From NCBI GenBank assembly GCA_047967505.1, contig CM106541.1: a DNA stretch of 64,000 nt. One strand, given 5' to 3'. Positions 1 to 12,102 of this stretch are shown here, piece by piece; the stretch's first letter is position 1; each line of letters begins with the position of its first letter. Source of the stretch: Dipteris shenzhenensis (lineage: Eukaryota; Polypodiophyta; Polypodiopsida; Gleicheniales). The notes under the pieces were generated by a model. That model did no database searches. It had not been told where the DNA came from and was given only the letters and a program-made list of their open reading frames with translations. The position numbers and the translations under genes are program-made.

Positions 1-1795
1 ATCATAAAATTAAAATGCCTCCTTTTGTAGAAAAACAGACACCAGAAAACAAAACAGAAGACAGGTGATTTATCATTCTCTGCACCCATTTCTCTTTTTT
101 TGGAGAGATAGAATGGAAGGATACAATTAGTGAAGCAGCAAATATTTACATAAAGTCCCCTGAGACGGTATAACCACTCACAAGGTTGAAACTTGGATTT
201 CACATGCAAAATGAGAACCATCCAAGGAAAACCATGTTACCACAGTGGAGTGTAACATAAAATGTCCTTGTTCGCCATCATGAACAAATACAACTTGTTG
301 GTTGTGGCTGTGGTTGTGGTTGGTCCTAGTTGTTTAGGAGGCAATATGACATCACTGATACCATAAAGAAGATATGACAGTTCTTTGGCACCCTTGAGGT
401 TGTCATATGCGAGGTAAATATCTATCTTCATGTAAATACTAAGCTGGTTCAGTGTCTCCTCTGACATGGACTTCTTACCTATAACATTTCACCAATGTTA
501 TCTACCAACAATCCAACTGTTCAGAATTCAGAGCACAAGCATTTCCTTCCAGCTTGGGGTTTCACAGTGGATGGTGGAAAGATTCCAATTTCCATGATTT
601 GGTAACCGAATCCACTACGATAATACATTGATATAATTAGGGTAACATGCCAATGCGATGTTTTGCAGGATCCCGTGCTTTCCTAAAGGAATAGCAGTCT
701 TTAAAGAGGAGAGCGAGGTCCTCCCTTCTTATGAGACATCTCGTCCTAGTCCCCCCCATTAATACCAATCCTAGCTGCTCTGTCCCCTCTCCTTACTGCT
801 GTATGAACTATGTATGAGCCATAGGAGACATAAGACCTTTTAGAAATATCATGTTCCAGAAAATCTGAAACCATCTAAACCAACATCAATGCTTCATCCC
901 ATTTTGCTATTTGCAAAATTGGTTTGTTCGAACCTGTTTTGTTGCCCTTGCCCAACCAATGACTGAGTCGCCACATCCCACGAGCAAGACAACAATATAC
1001 CCCAACTGTGTGGATCTGTCCACCTTTGCCGCAGCATTCAACAAGTGAGGTGATCCTATTGGCTGCTATTTGAACTACTTGCACCATGTGCAATTGTAAA
1101 TTTTTCTCGTTTTCTTGCTGAGATTCATGAATCTAACTGGGATGCCTAGTCCCCATTCAGCTAAGTGCACTGGTGATGATCTTCCATAATTTCTAAACTT
1201 TGTTGTTCAGGTCCCATAGATCCCCCCCAGAGTTTGATAAATCCTCTCTTACTTAATCTTAGGGACTCACGGTGTTTTAATAGGCCATAGCAGTAGAACC
1301 CAGATAAGAGTCATTTTGCAACAAAGGCTCTTGCTTTTGTAATGAATCTTTTTCATCTTAAAACTTCGCTACATAGAGTTCCACCAATTGGACACACCTT
1401 GGTTGAACCAGGTTCAAATCAAATGATGTCACTCATTTCTGGATAAGCTTTCCACAATTCACATCTCTTAGGCCTTGTATTGACCAAGAGCTTTCCTCTC
1501 TAAAATGGTTTTCATTGTCCATTTCCTCACAAATCTATGGGCTGCCCTTTGTACATTAGTAATCTCCAGCTTCACGTGCAAAAAGTCCCACCTAACTTTG
1601 ACATCGATGATCAAGACCAAGGTTAGGTGGGTGGCCGCGACGATCCTGCTGACGTTCAAGGTAGTTTGATGTCAGCTGGGCAATAAGCATAGTGCAATCT
1701 CTTCTTGGAATAAAATGGGATATTTCATACCCACATTATCTCGATCATCCAGATTGCAATCCGAGTTGTGTTGTGATATTTTAGTTGTTCTTCAG
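1..1795. other. AT-rich spacer without recognised gene
   Basis: No conserved coding domain, LTR pair or RNA gene is visible. Short open frames occur on both strands but none shows a motif I recognise. The one frame that reads like protein (minus strand, 237-467) is listed separately. Confidence 0.5.
237..467 (-). CDS. unrecognised short ORF, possible exon remnant
   Basis: A 76-codon minus-strand frame starting MSEETLNQLS and ending with a Thr-rich stretch followed by a hydrophobic tail. Its composition looks more protein-like than the surrounding AT-rich sequence, but there is no domain I can name, no partner exon that I can join to it, and no convincing promoter. It could be a single exon of a decayed gene or chance. 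Function unknown. Confidence 0.15.
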   Translation of the reverse strand: MSEETLNQLSIYMKIDIYLAYDNLKGAKELSYLLYGISDVILPPKQLGPTTTTATTNKLYLFMMANKDILCYTPLW

Positions 1796-2053
1796 TTACA
1801 CACTGCCTAGTGCCCGCCCAAGCTAGAAAAAGCAAGGGCAACAAGACCTCCAAGCATGTGAAAATGTAGGCTCAGTGACACCTTCGAAGCTTGCTGTCAA
1901 AGGTTTTTTCACTTGTGGGCGGGCGATGGGCAGGCAGTAGTGGCTGCCCACGACGATGGGCGCCCCCCTTTTTGTGCGGCAACTCAGGCCTCTCCATGTG
2001 GAAGACACGTAAGTGAACGCCCTTCTCTCGCTTGGGCGGGTGCCTGTGTGTAA
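1796..2053. mobile_element. candidate MITE with imperfect terminal inverted repeats
   Basis: The segment begins TTACACAC and ends GTGTGTAA. Inside these, CCCGCCCAAGC near the left end is matched by its complement GCTTGGGCGGG near the right end. The two arms align over roughly 30 bp with a short gap. At about 258 bp, more GC-rich than its surroundings and without coding capacity, it fits a miniature inverted-repeat transposon. No clear flanking target duplication was found, so the superfamily is unassigned. Confidence 0.35.
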
Positions 2054-2309
2054 ACGCTTATGCTATAATCGAAGTTTAACAGTACGAATTCGTGTCCAAT
2101 CCACTCTAAACGTCAAACTTCGGGGAAAAAAGAAAGTACGGTGGCAGTCACCACGTGCCTTGAACTCACGAAGGACGCAAGTTATCAGATATCTGTGCCA
2201 AAAATGTAGGCCCTGGCTCATCTTTGGTCCTCCTCGTGTGAACTCGAAGAGCACTGAGTGACTATGATGGACCCAACAACTCGGGTCATCCACTTCGAGA
2301 ACGACCCCT

Positions 2310-2455
2310 ACTTCGAAAGAAATGTGGGACAAGGTGAAGACGACCTATCAACACACCGATGTCGCAACCCACGCAACCCAATTCTCGAATCACGAAAAAC
2401 TAACACTTCAGCATCAACCCGTAACTGAGTAAAGTTAAAGATCTTCCACCGACGA
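2310..2455 (+). pseudogene. copia gag relic
   Basis: One frame reads a typical copia gag (UBN2-like) segment: ...EMWDKVKTTYQHTDVATHATQF, with the key Trp-Asp-x-Leu/Val and Tyr-Gln spacing of plant copia gags, then stops. It lies about 700 bp upstream of an integrase relic on the same strand, at a spacing compatible with one heavily deleted element. No LTRs were found on either side. Confidence 0.4.
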
Positions 2456-2939
2456 CCTTCACGTATATAATTATCGAAAACTTCATCACGGTAAGCAATT
2501 GGTGATGGCAATATGTCAAGCTTTCAAGTCAGACGGTAACATAGTCGCATTGAATTCTTTCGTCGTGATTGTATCATAAAAGCCAACTCCGAATCTTGTT
2601 GACGTAAATTACATCTCCTTTGAGACAATTAGGCACTCAATTCGATGGCATCGTCTCCTCATTGTAAACGCATGAGAACTATGGTAGATGAATTCACTAC
2701 CTTTAGAGCCGGTCCCCATGGACTTGCATATCCACAAAAGCGAAGATCGTTGCCTATTTTTGAACACGCCCCGAATTCTGTGGAGAGGCACCACCGGAAA
2801 AGAAGCTCCTTTCCACGGGTTGCAAGGGGCACCCCCTGGCCATCAGAGATGCCCATGCGGGGTTTTTGTCAGTCCCAAAATAAGTTGCATTCAAGGCTTG
2901 TAGTGGCTTTAGCTGGTGCCTAGCATTGGAGGCTATGGA

Positions 2940-3225
2940 GGTAAGTGAAAAAAGCTCTGAGCAAGCTTGTTCAGGATGTTTGGCTAGAAAACAACATTGA
3001 TCGAGTTGGTTCACTTTAACAGTTTGTGGAGCCTACAAGGTCCATTGAAGGTTACCAATACTTTCTAAGCTTTATGGATGATTTCTTATGCTACACACTG
3101 GTTTATTTTCTCCGAAAGAAATATGAGACTTTCTATAAATTCCCAACTTATAAGGCACTAATTGAAAACTAAATAGGAAATAAAATCAAAACATTACGAC
3201 AACTTACAAAAATTCACACAAAGAT
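2940..3225 (+). pseudogene. copia integrase relic (zinc-binding tail and catalytic core start)
   Basis: A CxxC-type segment (SGCLARKQH) resembles the end of the HHCC zinc-binding region that precedes copia integrase. After a frameshift, from about 3020, the core reads YFLSFMDDF...YFLRKKYETF...KALIEN, matching the usual copia pattern in which FIDD contains the first catalytic Asp. A stop interrupts the frame right after the ALIEN motif. The later catalytic residues are absent. This is an old, unalignable copy rather than a member of the better-preserved families in this window. Confidence 0.65.
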
Positions 3226-4094
3226 GCGGGGGATCAGATGTTGTGACAAGTGATTGAGGTTCCACTTGTCATAAGGGAAGGCTATAGTGAGGAAGCAACC
3301 CATGGGTGTTACAATCGATTGGAGTAGGCACGCATGTCGATAAGATTATCAAAGAGCTTCAACAACATATCACGCTGAGCCTTATCATGTTGATTGCATC
3401 CATGTATATCAAGCTGAGCCCCATCATGTAGATCTCATTCAGGGTATAATGGTCTAGCATACAAAAGTAGTGGATGAGGGCCAAAAGAAGAGCTACAATT
3501 GGGATCCAAGGCATCCATCGACCTATAATAATTTTAAAAAAATTATTGATGTCGATCTAATCTTTAGGATGTAAACTCTTTAGATAACCTACTTTGGTGG
3601 TCTTGCATCCATGTTTCTTTAATGAAATTGCATTCAAGATTCTTACTTCCTATTGTTTGAAGATGAGGAAAAATTTACCTCAATCAATCCATAAATTTAT
3701 CTCATTCCTTTGCATTATAGTCCACTTGTACACTAATTCTTACTTTTATAAGTGTTAACTTGTCAATCATATGCAAGGTGCATAGAAGAAGACCTTGAAC
3801 ATGTAAGCATGATGAAAGCACCATGGGATGAGAAGTATAGGATGTCTTTTCTAAATCTTATAAAGCCTTCTATAGCTTGAAATTGCTCCCACACAGCCCA
3901 AGCTCTTGCATCTTTTTACCTTGTTTTTGTAATTTCTATCTCCATCTAAGATTTACTTATGACACTACAGGGAAGCTAATTGTACGATTTAGCAATGCGT
4001 GACTTAAGGACATAATCGTAAGGTTGATGATCAAATTGGCAAGTTGCAAGGTAAGGTCAAGGTTTGAGTTCTCACATACCCAACATGTGACTTT

Positions 4095-4210
4095 AGTGTT
4101 CTTAACCTAATCAAAGTCACCTTAACGTTCTTAACTTAATCACAGTCACCTTAATGTTCTTAACGTAATTAGAGTCACCTTAGTGTTCTTGACTTAATTA
4201 GAGCCACCAA
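4095..4210 (+). repeat. 29-bp tandem repeat, four copies
   Basis: Unit of the form (A/T)RYGTTCTTAACTTAATYARAGTCACCT repeated with a 29-bp period at 4095, 4124, 4153 and 4182. The copies differ from one another at a few positions each. No coding frame runs through it. Confidence 0.8.
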
Positions 4211-7200
4211 TAGTCACATTCCTCTAGCCTCTAAGCAACTTGACTTTAAAATGTTTGTTTTAGTCTCTTAATGACTCAATTCTAAGTCACTATAGAAGTC
4301 GCAAAAGCCTTTAAAATGCAACGGTTATAGTGAGTATAGGACCTAGGTTTCAAAATTTTACGAAGGTTTTAGTGACTGTCACTTTTAAAGTCTCCGTGGT
4401 TTGAGAGTATCAAGCTTGACTTCACCATGGTTTATGATCTCTTTTAAATTAATGGATATGATCATTCTATTTGAGTTCTCCTTTATATTTTTGCAAGCAC
4501 TCTAAAATAAGATTGAATGACCTTCCTTAAATCCCTCTCCTACTTGAAGTTCTAATCATACGATGCCTTCCTTGTCAATTGCTTTGTTGTCATTGCGTGT
4601 ACATTGCAATCGTATCTACTCAAGCTTCTCCAATCTATAATATCTTGTGAACTCATGCTAGTACCTCATGGGATTCAACCAATATTAATTTGAGTTCATC
4701 CTCTTTACATAAATCATTTTTTCATCTGAAACATATGGATCCTACTATAATTTGTTGAGGCCAATATATGGGATCCTGCAATAACATGTTTTCCACACAA
4801 ATATATGGATTCTATTATAATATGTTGAGGCTAGTACTTTTTAATGAGTTTTTTCACTTTTATCTTGGATAGGTCTATTTTAGATGATCCTTCATTTAGG
4901 AATACAACAATGTCCTCAGATTAATTCCATACCCTTAATGGATTCAATTATAGAGAGATGATTGACCATGTAAGGCTGCTTCCCGTTTTTAATGACCATA
5001 AATCCATCAATAGCAATAATCATCAAGAAATTTGTATCATGCTACATGGCCTATTCACTGAGTAGAAAAGCACTTAGTGATGAATCAACATAGAAAATAA
5101 TGTGATTAGCATGAAGATGATCTCTATATTTCTTAATGAAATGCACCATTGCAAGGAAGCATCCTTCAAAATTGGTGTGATTGTTTTCTGGGTCTTTTCT
5201 TCATCAGCTACTATTGAGACGACTAGCAAAGCAAACATGATGGTCTATGTTGTACTCTCCACATTGGATGAGAATGCACCCAATAGCATGATTAGAGGTA
5301 GGATCTAAAAATTGGAGACTCCATTCAAGCTTGCTTGAGTTTTTGCCTCTAGTTAAATCTTACCATTTGTCATAACCACTTAAATTTTACCATTTTTCAT
5401 AATTACTTAAATACCCAAGAGATATTTTCCAAAGTGGAATTGCATGAAAGACCTCATCAGTCAAATCAAAGTCACTCTTGGGTAGAAATAGCTGGCATGG
5501 GGCCCATGCCAACATCAAGGGTTGGTTTCTCACAATACATCAAAGGGAGTTTTCCTATTATGAGAGATTAAAATGAATGGAAGAAAAGGTTTTTCTAGAT
5601 AATCATAAGTCCATTGTTATAGGTACCAAGAAGTCCATTGTTATAAGACCCAAGAAGAGTAAGAGCTGAGAGTCTATATTACTATTCAAATACCTATCAT
5701 TAAACACATCAATAGGGTGAAGTTTGAGCCCATGGAATCCATCAAAGAAAAAGAAAATCTATTAAATGTAGAAGAAAAAAAAAGGAACAATCATGACTAT
5801 TCTCCCTTTTTCAAAGCATACAATCAAGGCTACTAAGTTAATTGAAAGACAATTGCCCAGGGATCCCTAATGCAAGATCCTTTGGAGGAGGATTTGGGCC
5901 TTGATTGGTGGATGCTATATGGCTTTTGTTGTTTGTGTCTCACCTCGAGTTGATTTATAGAGCTCAAAGGGGAGAGAAAATTCATGGGAGGTGTGGTCAT
6001 CGAGGAGGCCCATGTTCATTATAAAATATAGTGATTTGATAAGCTCTCTAGATCCTCTTATGAGCCCCTAGGGGTATCACTCTTTAAAAGTTGATAAAAA
6101 ACATCTGAGAAATCATAGATTTAAAATATAAACTCATACATCTTTGCAAAATTGTTTACTCCTCTTCTATGCATAGGGGCTTTACTTTACAATGAGTTTT
6201 TTTGCAATAAGTTTGTGAGCTTTTCCAGAATATCATAAAAACTAGGTCATGCCATAGCTATATACCAAGGTCCTAAGTGTGCAATTCAAGAAGAGATGTT
6301 TGTATGAATGATTAATCACAAGGTCTAGAATGGCATGTAAAAAGGAATATGTAGGAATTAATCAAAAATAAAATCATCCCCATAAACTTGGATGAGACCC
6401 TATTTCAAATTGGTATGGAGCTATCAAATCCTAGCACTTGCAAGCTAGTAGGTAAGTCCAAGACAACAACGTCCACATCCCATGCTCTTGGCTTTCCTCT
6501 TACCTGTGACTTTGCAAGGTTTGTTGAAAAGAAGAACTCTTTAGTGAGCTTGAATGTACCATTCATATTATTCTTGTAAATCTTTACTAATCCCTTACAC
6601 ATGTCTACATACATTTCTCACATTTTCCATCAAATATAACAACAAGGTTTGGGCATGGCTTGTTTGTCCAAATCATTTTTTCAAAACCATGTAGACACAT
6701 TACTTTTCTTGAAAACAAACATACACCATCTATTGAAAAACAATAATTACCCATGCAATGCGGTTTATAAAACATACCCCAATTGTATGTCAATACTCTT
6801 GCTCCATATTGTCCATTCCTCATAGCCTTCTTTTCTCTTCACCTGAATATCAACTCTTCCTTTTTGTGACTTATTGTGGTTTTTTCCTTTTAATGCCTCG
6901 GTAAATTCCTCCATGTCCTATCTATGCCTCAAGTACATCTCTTTCTTATTTTCAAGACAAAGGCCTGGGACATAATCTCATACATGAACCAAACATTTGA
7001 TATCATGCCGCATATTTTCCAATAGATAAATAAATTCAAAAATTTTAAGACACTCCTACCTACCTCTAGAAGAATACATTGTTTTTGCATCACCGCATTG
7101 ATGTTTCTCTATGTTGCCATCATTTTGGTCTCTTTCTCCATCACTATGTTCGCATAATACCTTCATATACATAACACAATCAGATGGAATAGCCACAAAA

Positions 7201-7580
7201 TTCTTAGACAAACAAATGAGGAGGATAAATAGTGAGGACATATTCGGATACCTGTATACAACTCTCTTTGCAATTTAGTAATTTCATACTTTTTCTCCCC
7301 TATGCATGACTCACAAGCCTTGAAATTTTTATGCCTATCTCCTTGACAAGATCTCTAAAAATACCAAGACATTACCTAAGGATTTGATGCAAGCTTGGAG
7401 ATGAAGGCAATAGAGTAAAGATAATGTACCTAAAATAAAATTGTAGAGTTGTGGTCCATGCTCTTCATATATGATGAGATGATGAGCTAATAAGATCAAA
7501 TGAAGATGAGCTTCTCTCATGAATGTAAGCTTGGATGGGAATCTATGATGAATCAGATTTAGGCAACCTACCCAAGCACC

Positions 7581-7626
7581 TCTACATTCCCTTCAACTAT
7601 GTGGCATTGCACAAAGGTGAAGATGG
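7581..7626. repeat. diverged copy of the 8161 hairpin
   Basis: Shares TCTACAYTCCCTTCAACT and GTGGCATTGCACA with the perfect hairpin at 8161-8214, but its right arm (AAAGGTGAAG) no longer pairs cleanly. It suggests a dispersed small element or a local duplication. Confidence 0.5.
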
Positions 7627-8160
7627 ATTGCTTTGTAGATTGTGGGTGAATTGAGCTTGGTGTAGAGGTAGAGAGTTCTCCTTGTTGAGATCCTTGTGAG
7701 GCAAATTGCAATAATTAAGTATGTCCCTAATACACACTTAAGAAAACCTTATCTCATTAATTGATGTACACATAAGAAAGCCTGGTGTATTCAGGTAAAA
7801 CATCACCTTTATTTAGAAGCATAGTGCATTTTGTGACCCACGTATGGTAGTTTGGAGAAATCTCTCAATGTTATCCATTTGACAAACTTCTATAGTGTTC
7901 AAGCAAACTTTGATCTCAATTATGCAATAAACCTAGTGAAGTTGAAGCAATCTTTCAATTAAATAAAATTAGGCCTTAAAGAAAGCAAAGTTGATTATTT
8001 TTGTTGTGTCTTGGAAGATACGGTTGAAGGAGAGTGACGTTGTGGCAATGGTGAGGTTACTCACATCGTTGCAAGGTGGGTGACAAACAAACTGTAAATG
8101 ACCTATTGAAGATGTGATCATAAAACCAATCTAGCTCGAATATGTAGAGTCCCGAGTGGC

Positions 8161-8214
8161 TCTACACTCCCTTCAACTGTGTGTGGCATTGCACACAGTT
8201 GAAGGGCATGTAGA
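8161..8214. repeat. inverted repeat / stable hairpin
   Basis: CCCTTCAACTGTGTG (8169-8183) is followed, after an 8-nt loop TGGCATTG, by its exact complement CACACAGTTGAAGGG (8192-8206). Pairing resumes outside this with TCTACA against TGTAGA after two mismatches, giving an arm of about 23 nt. It could be a MITE core or a fold-back RNA; sequence alone does not decide. Confidence 0.7.
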
Positions 8215-8708
8215 AGCACTAGATGAGCCCTAGTGTACTTGAGAGCAAAGAACTCTCCTCGCAAGACAATCTTCAGAATATGTTGTACTTGAGAGTAGAA
8301 CACTATTACAAATTTTGCGGAGTAGATGTCATTTTCAACCTTTAAAAGCTTCACTAATTCCCTTTTCCCACAAATACCTTGAGCTCAAGAGATCCTTGGT
8401 TTGGTGGGAAAAAAATGGAAAAAAAAGGTGGGGGACCACATGCCACCTTGGCATCAAAGTTCCCATTTCCCACAAAACTCCCACCATGTCATAAGGCCTT
8501 AACCAACTGGCATTTTTAAAGATGGCTAAGGTGTTAGTCTTGTATCAAATTTGTCTTATATGGCACCACTTAACAACTTTGGTGGTACCAAGGTCACCAA
8601 TGAGTGGCACCACCTCAACTTTTCACCATCGCCATGGATCAGTTATCTATCTTCTCACTTGCTATTACTATAGGATAGCAGATGAAACTTTAGCCTGTTC
8701 GAATGCAG

Positions 8709-8805
8709 AGTAGTGGATCTATGAATTTGTTTCCAAGGTTTGGCCACTCACTTATTGCAACGGGATAGCAGATGCAAGTAGTGGATCTATGAATTTGTTT
8801 CCAAG
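8709..8805 (+). repeat. 29-bp direct duplication
   Basis: The 29-nt segment beginning AGTAGTGGATCTATGAATTT occurs at 8709-8737 and again at 8777-8805 with no differences, and the upstream phrase GGATAGCAGATG is also repeated. It is a recent local duplication of about 68 bp period. Confidence 0.75.
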
Positions 8806-9303
8806 TTCTGGCTTGAAAGCTAGCCTCAGCTAGTTCTCAAAAGGAAGCTCATGGTGAAATAGAAGCATCAACATGCCACCAAAGACAGAGACTCCACCAA
8901 CAGAGATCTAGGGACAAGGGCCAATTATGAGACACACACTACCAGGGAGTAAGATGTAAACCTGTAGGAAATGACAAGAGACAAGACGGTGAACCTACCC
9001 AACCTACCAGGTTTCACTTTACACTTGGAGGATAAAGACATACAAAACCTATAGAAAGGCACAGTTGACAAGGGCCTCAAGAGACTACTAGCGGACTTCA
9101 GTCTGCACTAGACAGTTTTCACTTTTCCAGTAGGACACAAACAGAATACAAAATACGAAAGCGGTTTCATTTGCAGCACAAGCTCAGAAACTTCCTCTCA
9201 TGGAGCCCCTCCCCAACATGTGGTGTAGCACACTGAGACAGGGTAAACCTTGCCAAAGATGTAGAGAGGAACCTATGTGGGAGCTCACCAAGGAGGTTGA
9301 AGC

Positions 9304-10551
9304 TTGTTTAAAGCCCCTATGACCCCAAAACAATCGGCGTGGGAGCAGCTCTCACCGAGAGCAAGGAGAATCTTCAACGATCCACCCTCCACCATCCCCA
9401 CAGAAGGAGATCTTGAAAAAGCTCGAGTAGATGCTAGCTCTTTTAAAGGTAAACTCCCTACAGTTTTGGTTCACAATGCTATATTGAATGAAACCACAAA
9501 ATGTCTATGTTCTTGCGCGGTGGTAGGATATACACAGTCCTCGACCACTTGCACTATTCCTCAAAGGATGGGTTAGAAATTTTTGGTCTTGTAAAGGTCT
9601 GAATGTCACTAGCATTCGCTTCGTAAGGAACGGATACATTGTTTTCCTTTTTGAAAAACCAAAAAATGGCATCGAAAGTAGTTCAAAAGGAAAAAATGGC
9701 ATCAGAAGGGTTTGTGGACCATTAGAAGTCAACCGCTGTCTGTACAGATGTGGGAACCTTTCTTTAATCCTGATTTACCACCGCCCTCCAAATCCCCAAT
9801 ATGGGTAGAATTCCCTGATCTGCCTCTCTCCTCTTCCTGCAAGTAGAGGCCCTTTGCACCCTACTAGGCTAGTTCCTAGCCCTGGAAACAGAAGGTTTAT
9901 TAGCCTGAGAGGAAACCCCCAAGTCTATGTCTTGATGGATTTAGCGACAGACCCACCTAATTCCATTCGAGTTCTAGATGGTGATGGAGCGGAGTTGATT
10001 CAAAAATTATTTTACAAGAATATCCCCAACTCACCTTTCCTTTGTGGCTTGGGCGAACACTTCATCAAAGACTATCTGTCTAGGAACAACCATAGAAAAG
10101 AAAGCACAGAGACACCTAGTCCTCTCCCCGTAATGTACAAGTAGAAGAAGAAGGCCCTCCAATGGAACCCAAAACCAAGAATCACGGAAAGGAGAAAGTC
10201 TAGTGGAGAGAAGTCAAAAAAGAAAACCAAGTAGACCAAGTAGACACGAGAGCAACCACTGAGGAAAAGCTAACAAATAGCTTAGAGGAAGAAGAGTTCG
10301 TAGAAAACACTCAGAAATTTGAAGCTCAACTAGAACGAGCCGAACATGAAGCCCTGGAGAGAGATGATCCTCCATTCACCATGGTGAAAGGGAGAAAATT
10401 TATTCACGCTGAAAGGCAAAGTCTACAATCGGCTCCACCGAGTGAGAAGCCCAAAGACCCAAGCTTTATAGAGAGAGAGAAAAGAGAAGGCTTTACTCTA
10501 GTGCCACAAGTTAATTTCAAGAAGAAAAGAAACAAAAGCAATACCCAATGA
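9304..10551 (+). pseudogene. LINE-1 ORF1 (DUF4283-type nucleic-acid-binding protein), broken
   Basis: The first frame starts MFKAPMTPKQSAWEQL and breaks at about 9576. Around 9800 another frame carries IWVEFPDLPLSS, matching the conserved WVxxPxLPL block of DUF4283 proteins found in plant LINE ORF1. The segment 9854-10144 continues the domain (GNRRFISL, VYVLMDL, residues that normally surround the final beta strands). The C-terminal part (about 10380-10551) is Lys/Arg-rich and ends TGA. The protein would bind the element RNA. Several frameshifts make it non-functional. Confidence 0.6.
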
Positions 10552-11660
10552 TGCAGAAACAAGAAAATTTCTCTTTCCAGAGTTTAAATGTAAAAGCATT
10601 GACAAACGACCTTAGACCAGTAATACTAAGAAGATGGATTCATGGTAGAGGGCTCAACCCTGACTTCCTAGCACTCTAGGAAGTCAAAATTGGGGGACCG
10701 AAGCTAAGGTGGCAACTGAGCTAGATTAACCAACAAAAGAGTGTGGTTCTACACTGATCATGAAGAGGGCAGAGGGGGGGCATTTTTGGGAGTTGCCAAG
10801 CACCTGTCTCTGGCTATAGGAGGGGTCTTAACCACCTTTAGCCAAAACGGAATAGGGATTGACACCACACACCCCAATCTAGCATGTCAGGCCTTCTCAA
10901 TCTATGTCCCTAATGCCATTAGAGATAGAGTACTCATGAGGGATGGAAAAATTATGCAAGACAACACTATCCTCTTGGGGGATTTCAACATGGTCGAAAG
11001 CAAAGAGGTCGATGGAACAGGCTAGGCAATGTACTAAGAGGGAGCGAGTTAACAGCATGGAACAACCTAAAGGATCAAGATTTCTTGATTGATGCCTTAG
11101 AAGACATCACTTTCACTTGGACTAACAACCAACTAGGACAGAACCATAGAAAAGCTCGACCAGACAGAGCTTACTTCTCTAGAAGACTCTTGGATGATGC
11201 TCTTTATCACGAGGCTAGTGCTCTATTGTCCCTGTCCTCCTCTAAATATAAATCAGTCCTAATTTTCCTAGAAAAGGGTGAAGGGAGGAGATTTCAATCC
11301 TGGTTAAAAGTTAACCCATTTTTCTTCCAGCTACTGTATGTTCAAAGTAAAATTGTAAGAATTTGGCAAAAGGCATTCGATGGAACAGCTAGTACGATAG
11401 ACAAATGGGTGAGAGCCATAGAGCTCACAGGTTGCTTCTTAAAGGCAATCAAGCAAAGATCGGACAAAGCTTGGCTCAAGAGGCGACAAGTCCTAGAAGA
11501 CCAAGTAAAGAGGCTTGAGGATGACAATTCGCCTGAGGGACAGGCTGTTAACCCTATGGCAACAAGGGCCAGAAGTGCAGTCTAGGACAACTATGAGAGC
11601 ATTGCTTGTGTAGAGTAGCGGCAAAGCTCCGCTTGTAATATCTTGAGCCTGAAAGACAGT
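10551..11660 (+). pseudogene. LINE-1 ORF2 N-terminus: AP-type endonuclease, broken
   Basis: The ATG overlaps the ORF1 stop (TGATG). The N-terminus reads FSFQSLNVKALTNDLR..., matching the FxxWNVRGLN start of L1 endonucleases. From 10741: GGAFLGVAKHL..., then ILLGDFNMVES with the catalytic GDFN block near 10975. After a frameshift the 11085-11585 frame gives ITFTWTNN and PDRAYFSRRLLDD, corresponding to FTWxN and LDRxL motifs near the end of the domain, followed by a basic linker. The usual SDH motif is not clean (SLSSSKYKSV). No reverse transcriptase follows. Confidence 0.7.
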
Positions 11661-11948
11661 ATGATGAATCTTAAAGGATGAGGATAGCCAAAATCCTCTC
11701 TTGAAAAGATCCAATCATACTTGCAAAATCAGGATCTAGAGAGAGAAATACTAAATCTAGAGAGAGAAAGACTAAAAGCCTACACTTTTTTAGGTCCCCC
11801 CACTTTGTGTAGAGACTCAAAGGTTCCCCCGCTTTGTGTAGAGACCCAAAAGGTCCCCCCCAAAAGAGGAGGGACTCCTGTCTAAAAAGTCTCCTACAAA
11901 AGAGGTCCCACCACGGAGGTACCAACGAATTGTGTAGAGACCAACATG

Positions 11949-11956
11949 TATAAATA
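11949..11956 (+). promoter_or_regulatory. TATA-like box in the Gypsy-2 LTR
   Basis: TATAAATA lies about 750 bp upstream of the primer site, the position expected for an LTR promoter. It is a weak call because such a motif is common in AT-rich DNA. Confidence 0.35.
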
Positions 11957-12102
11957 TCTCTCAATGGAATGAAGCTCCGACTCTTTAGGATTCAGTGTTC
12001 AAGCTCACTATGGTGTTCATGCGATTGATCTCCATTGTGTCCATGCTCTCTTACACTATCATGTTCTAGCATGCCCTTACCCTTGCACTCTCTACCCTTG
12101 TA

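Larger units (their letters stand above)
3226..9303. other. long AT-rich spacer with small repeats only
   Basis: About 6 kb without a recognisable gene, LTR pair or transposon protein. It contains a 29-bp tandem array (4095-4210), two related hairpin-forming sequences (about 7581 and 8161) and a 29-bp direct duplication (8709 and 8777). Short open frames at 5102-5308 and 6388-6823 show no family motif and overlap one another on opposite strands. Confidence 0.5.
9304..11690 (+). mobile_element. LINE-1: L1-type LINE relic, front half only
   Basis: ORF1 with a DUF4283-like region is followed by an apurinic-type endonuclease and the start of the linker. The reverse transcriptase, zinc-finger tail and poly-A are all missing. 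LINEs normally lose their 5' end, so a copy that keeps the 5' half must have lost its 3' half afterwards, by deletion or by insertion of the gypsy LTR that begins around 11.7 kb. The right limit is approximate. Confidence 0.7.

Noticed and set aside
4095-4210. CRISPR-like array
   Set aside because: The 29-bp units are directly contiguous with no spacers and diverge from one another; the genome is a plant.
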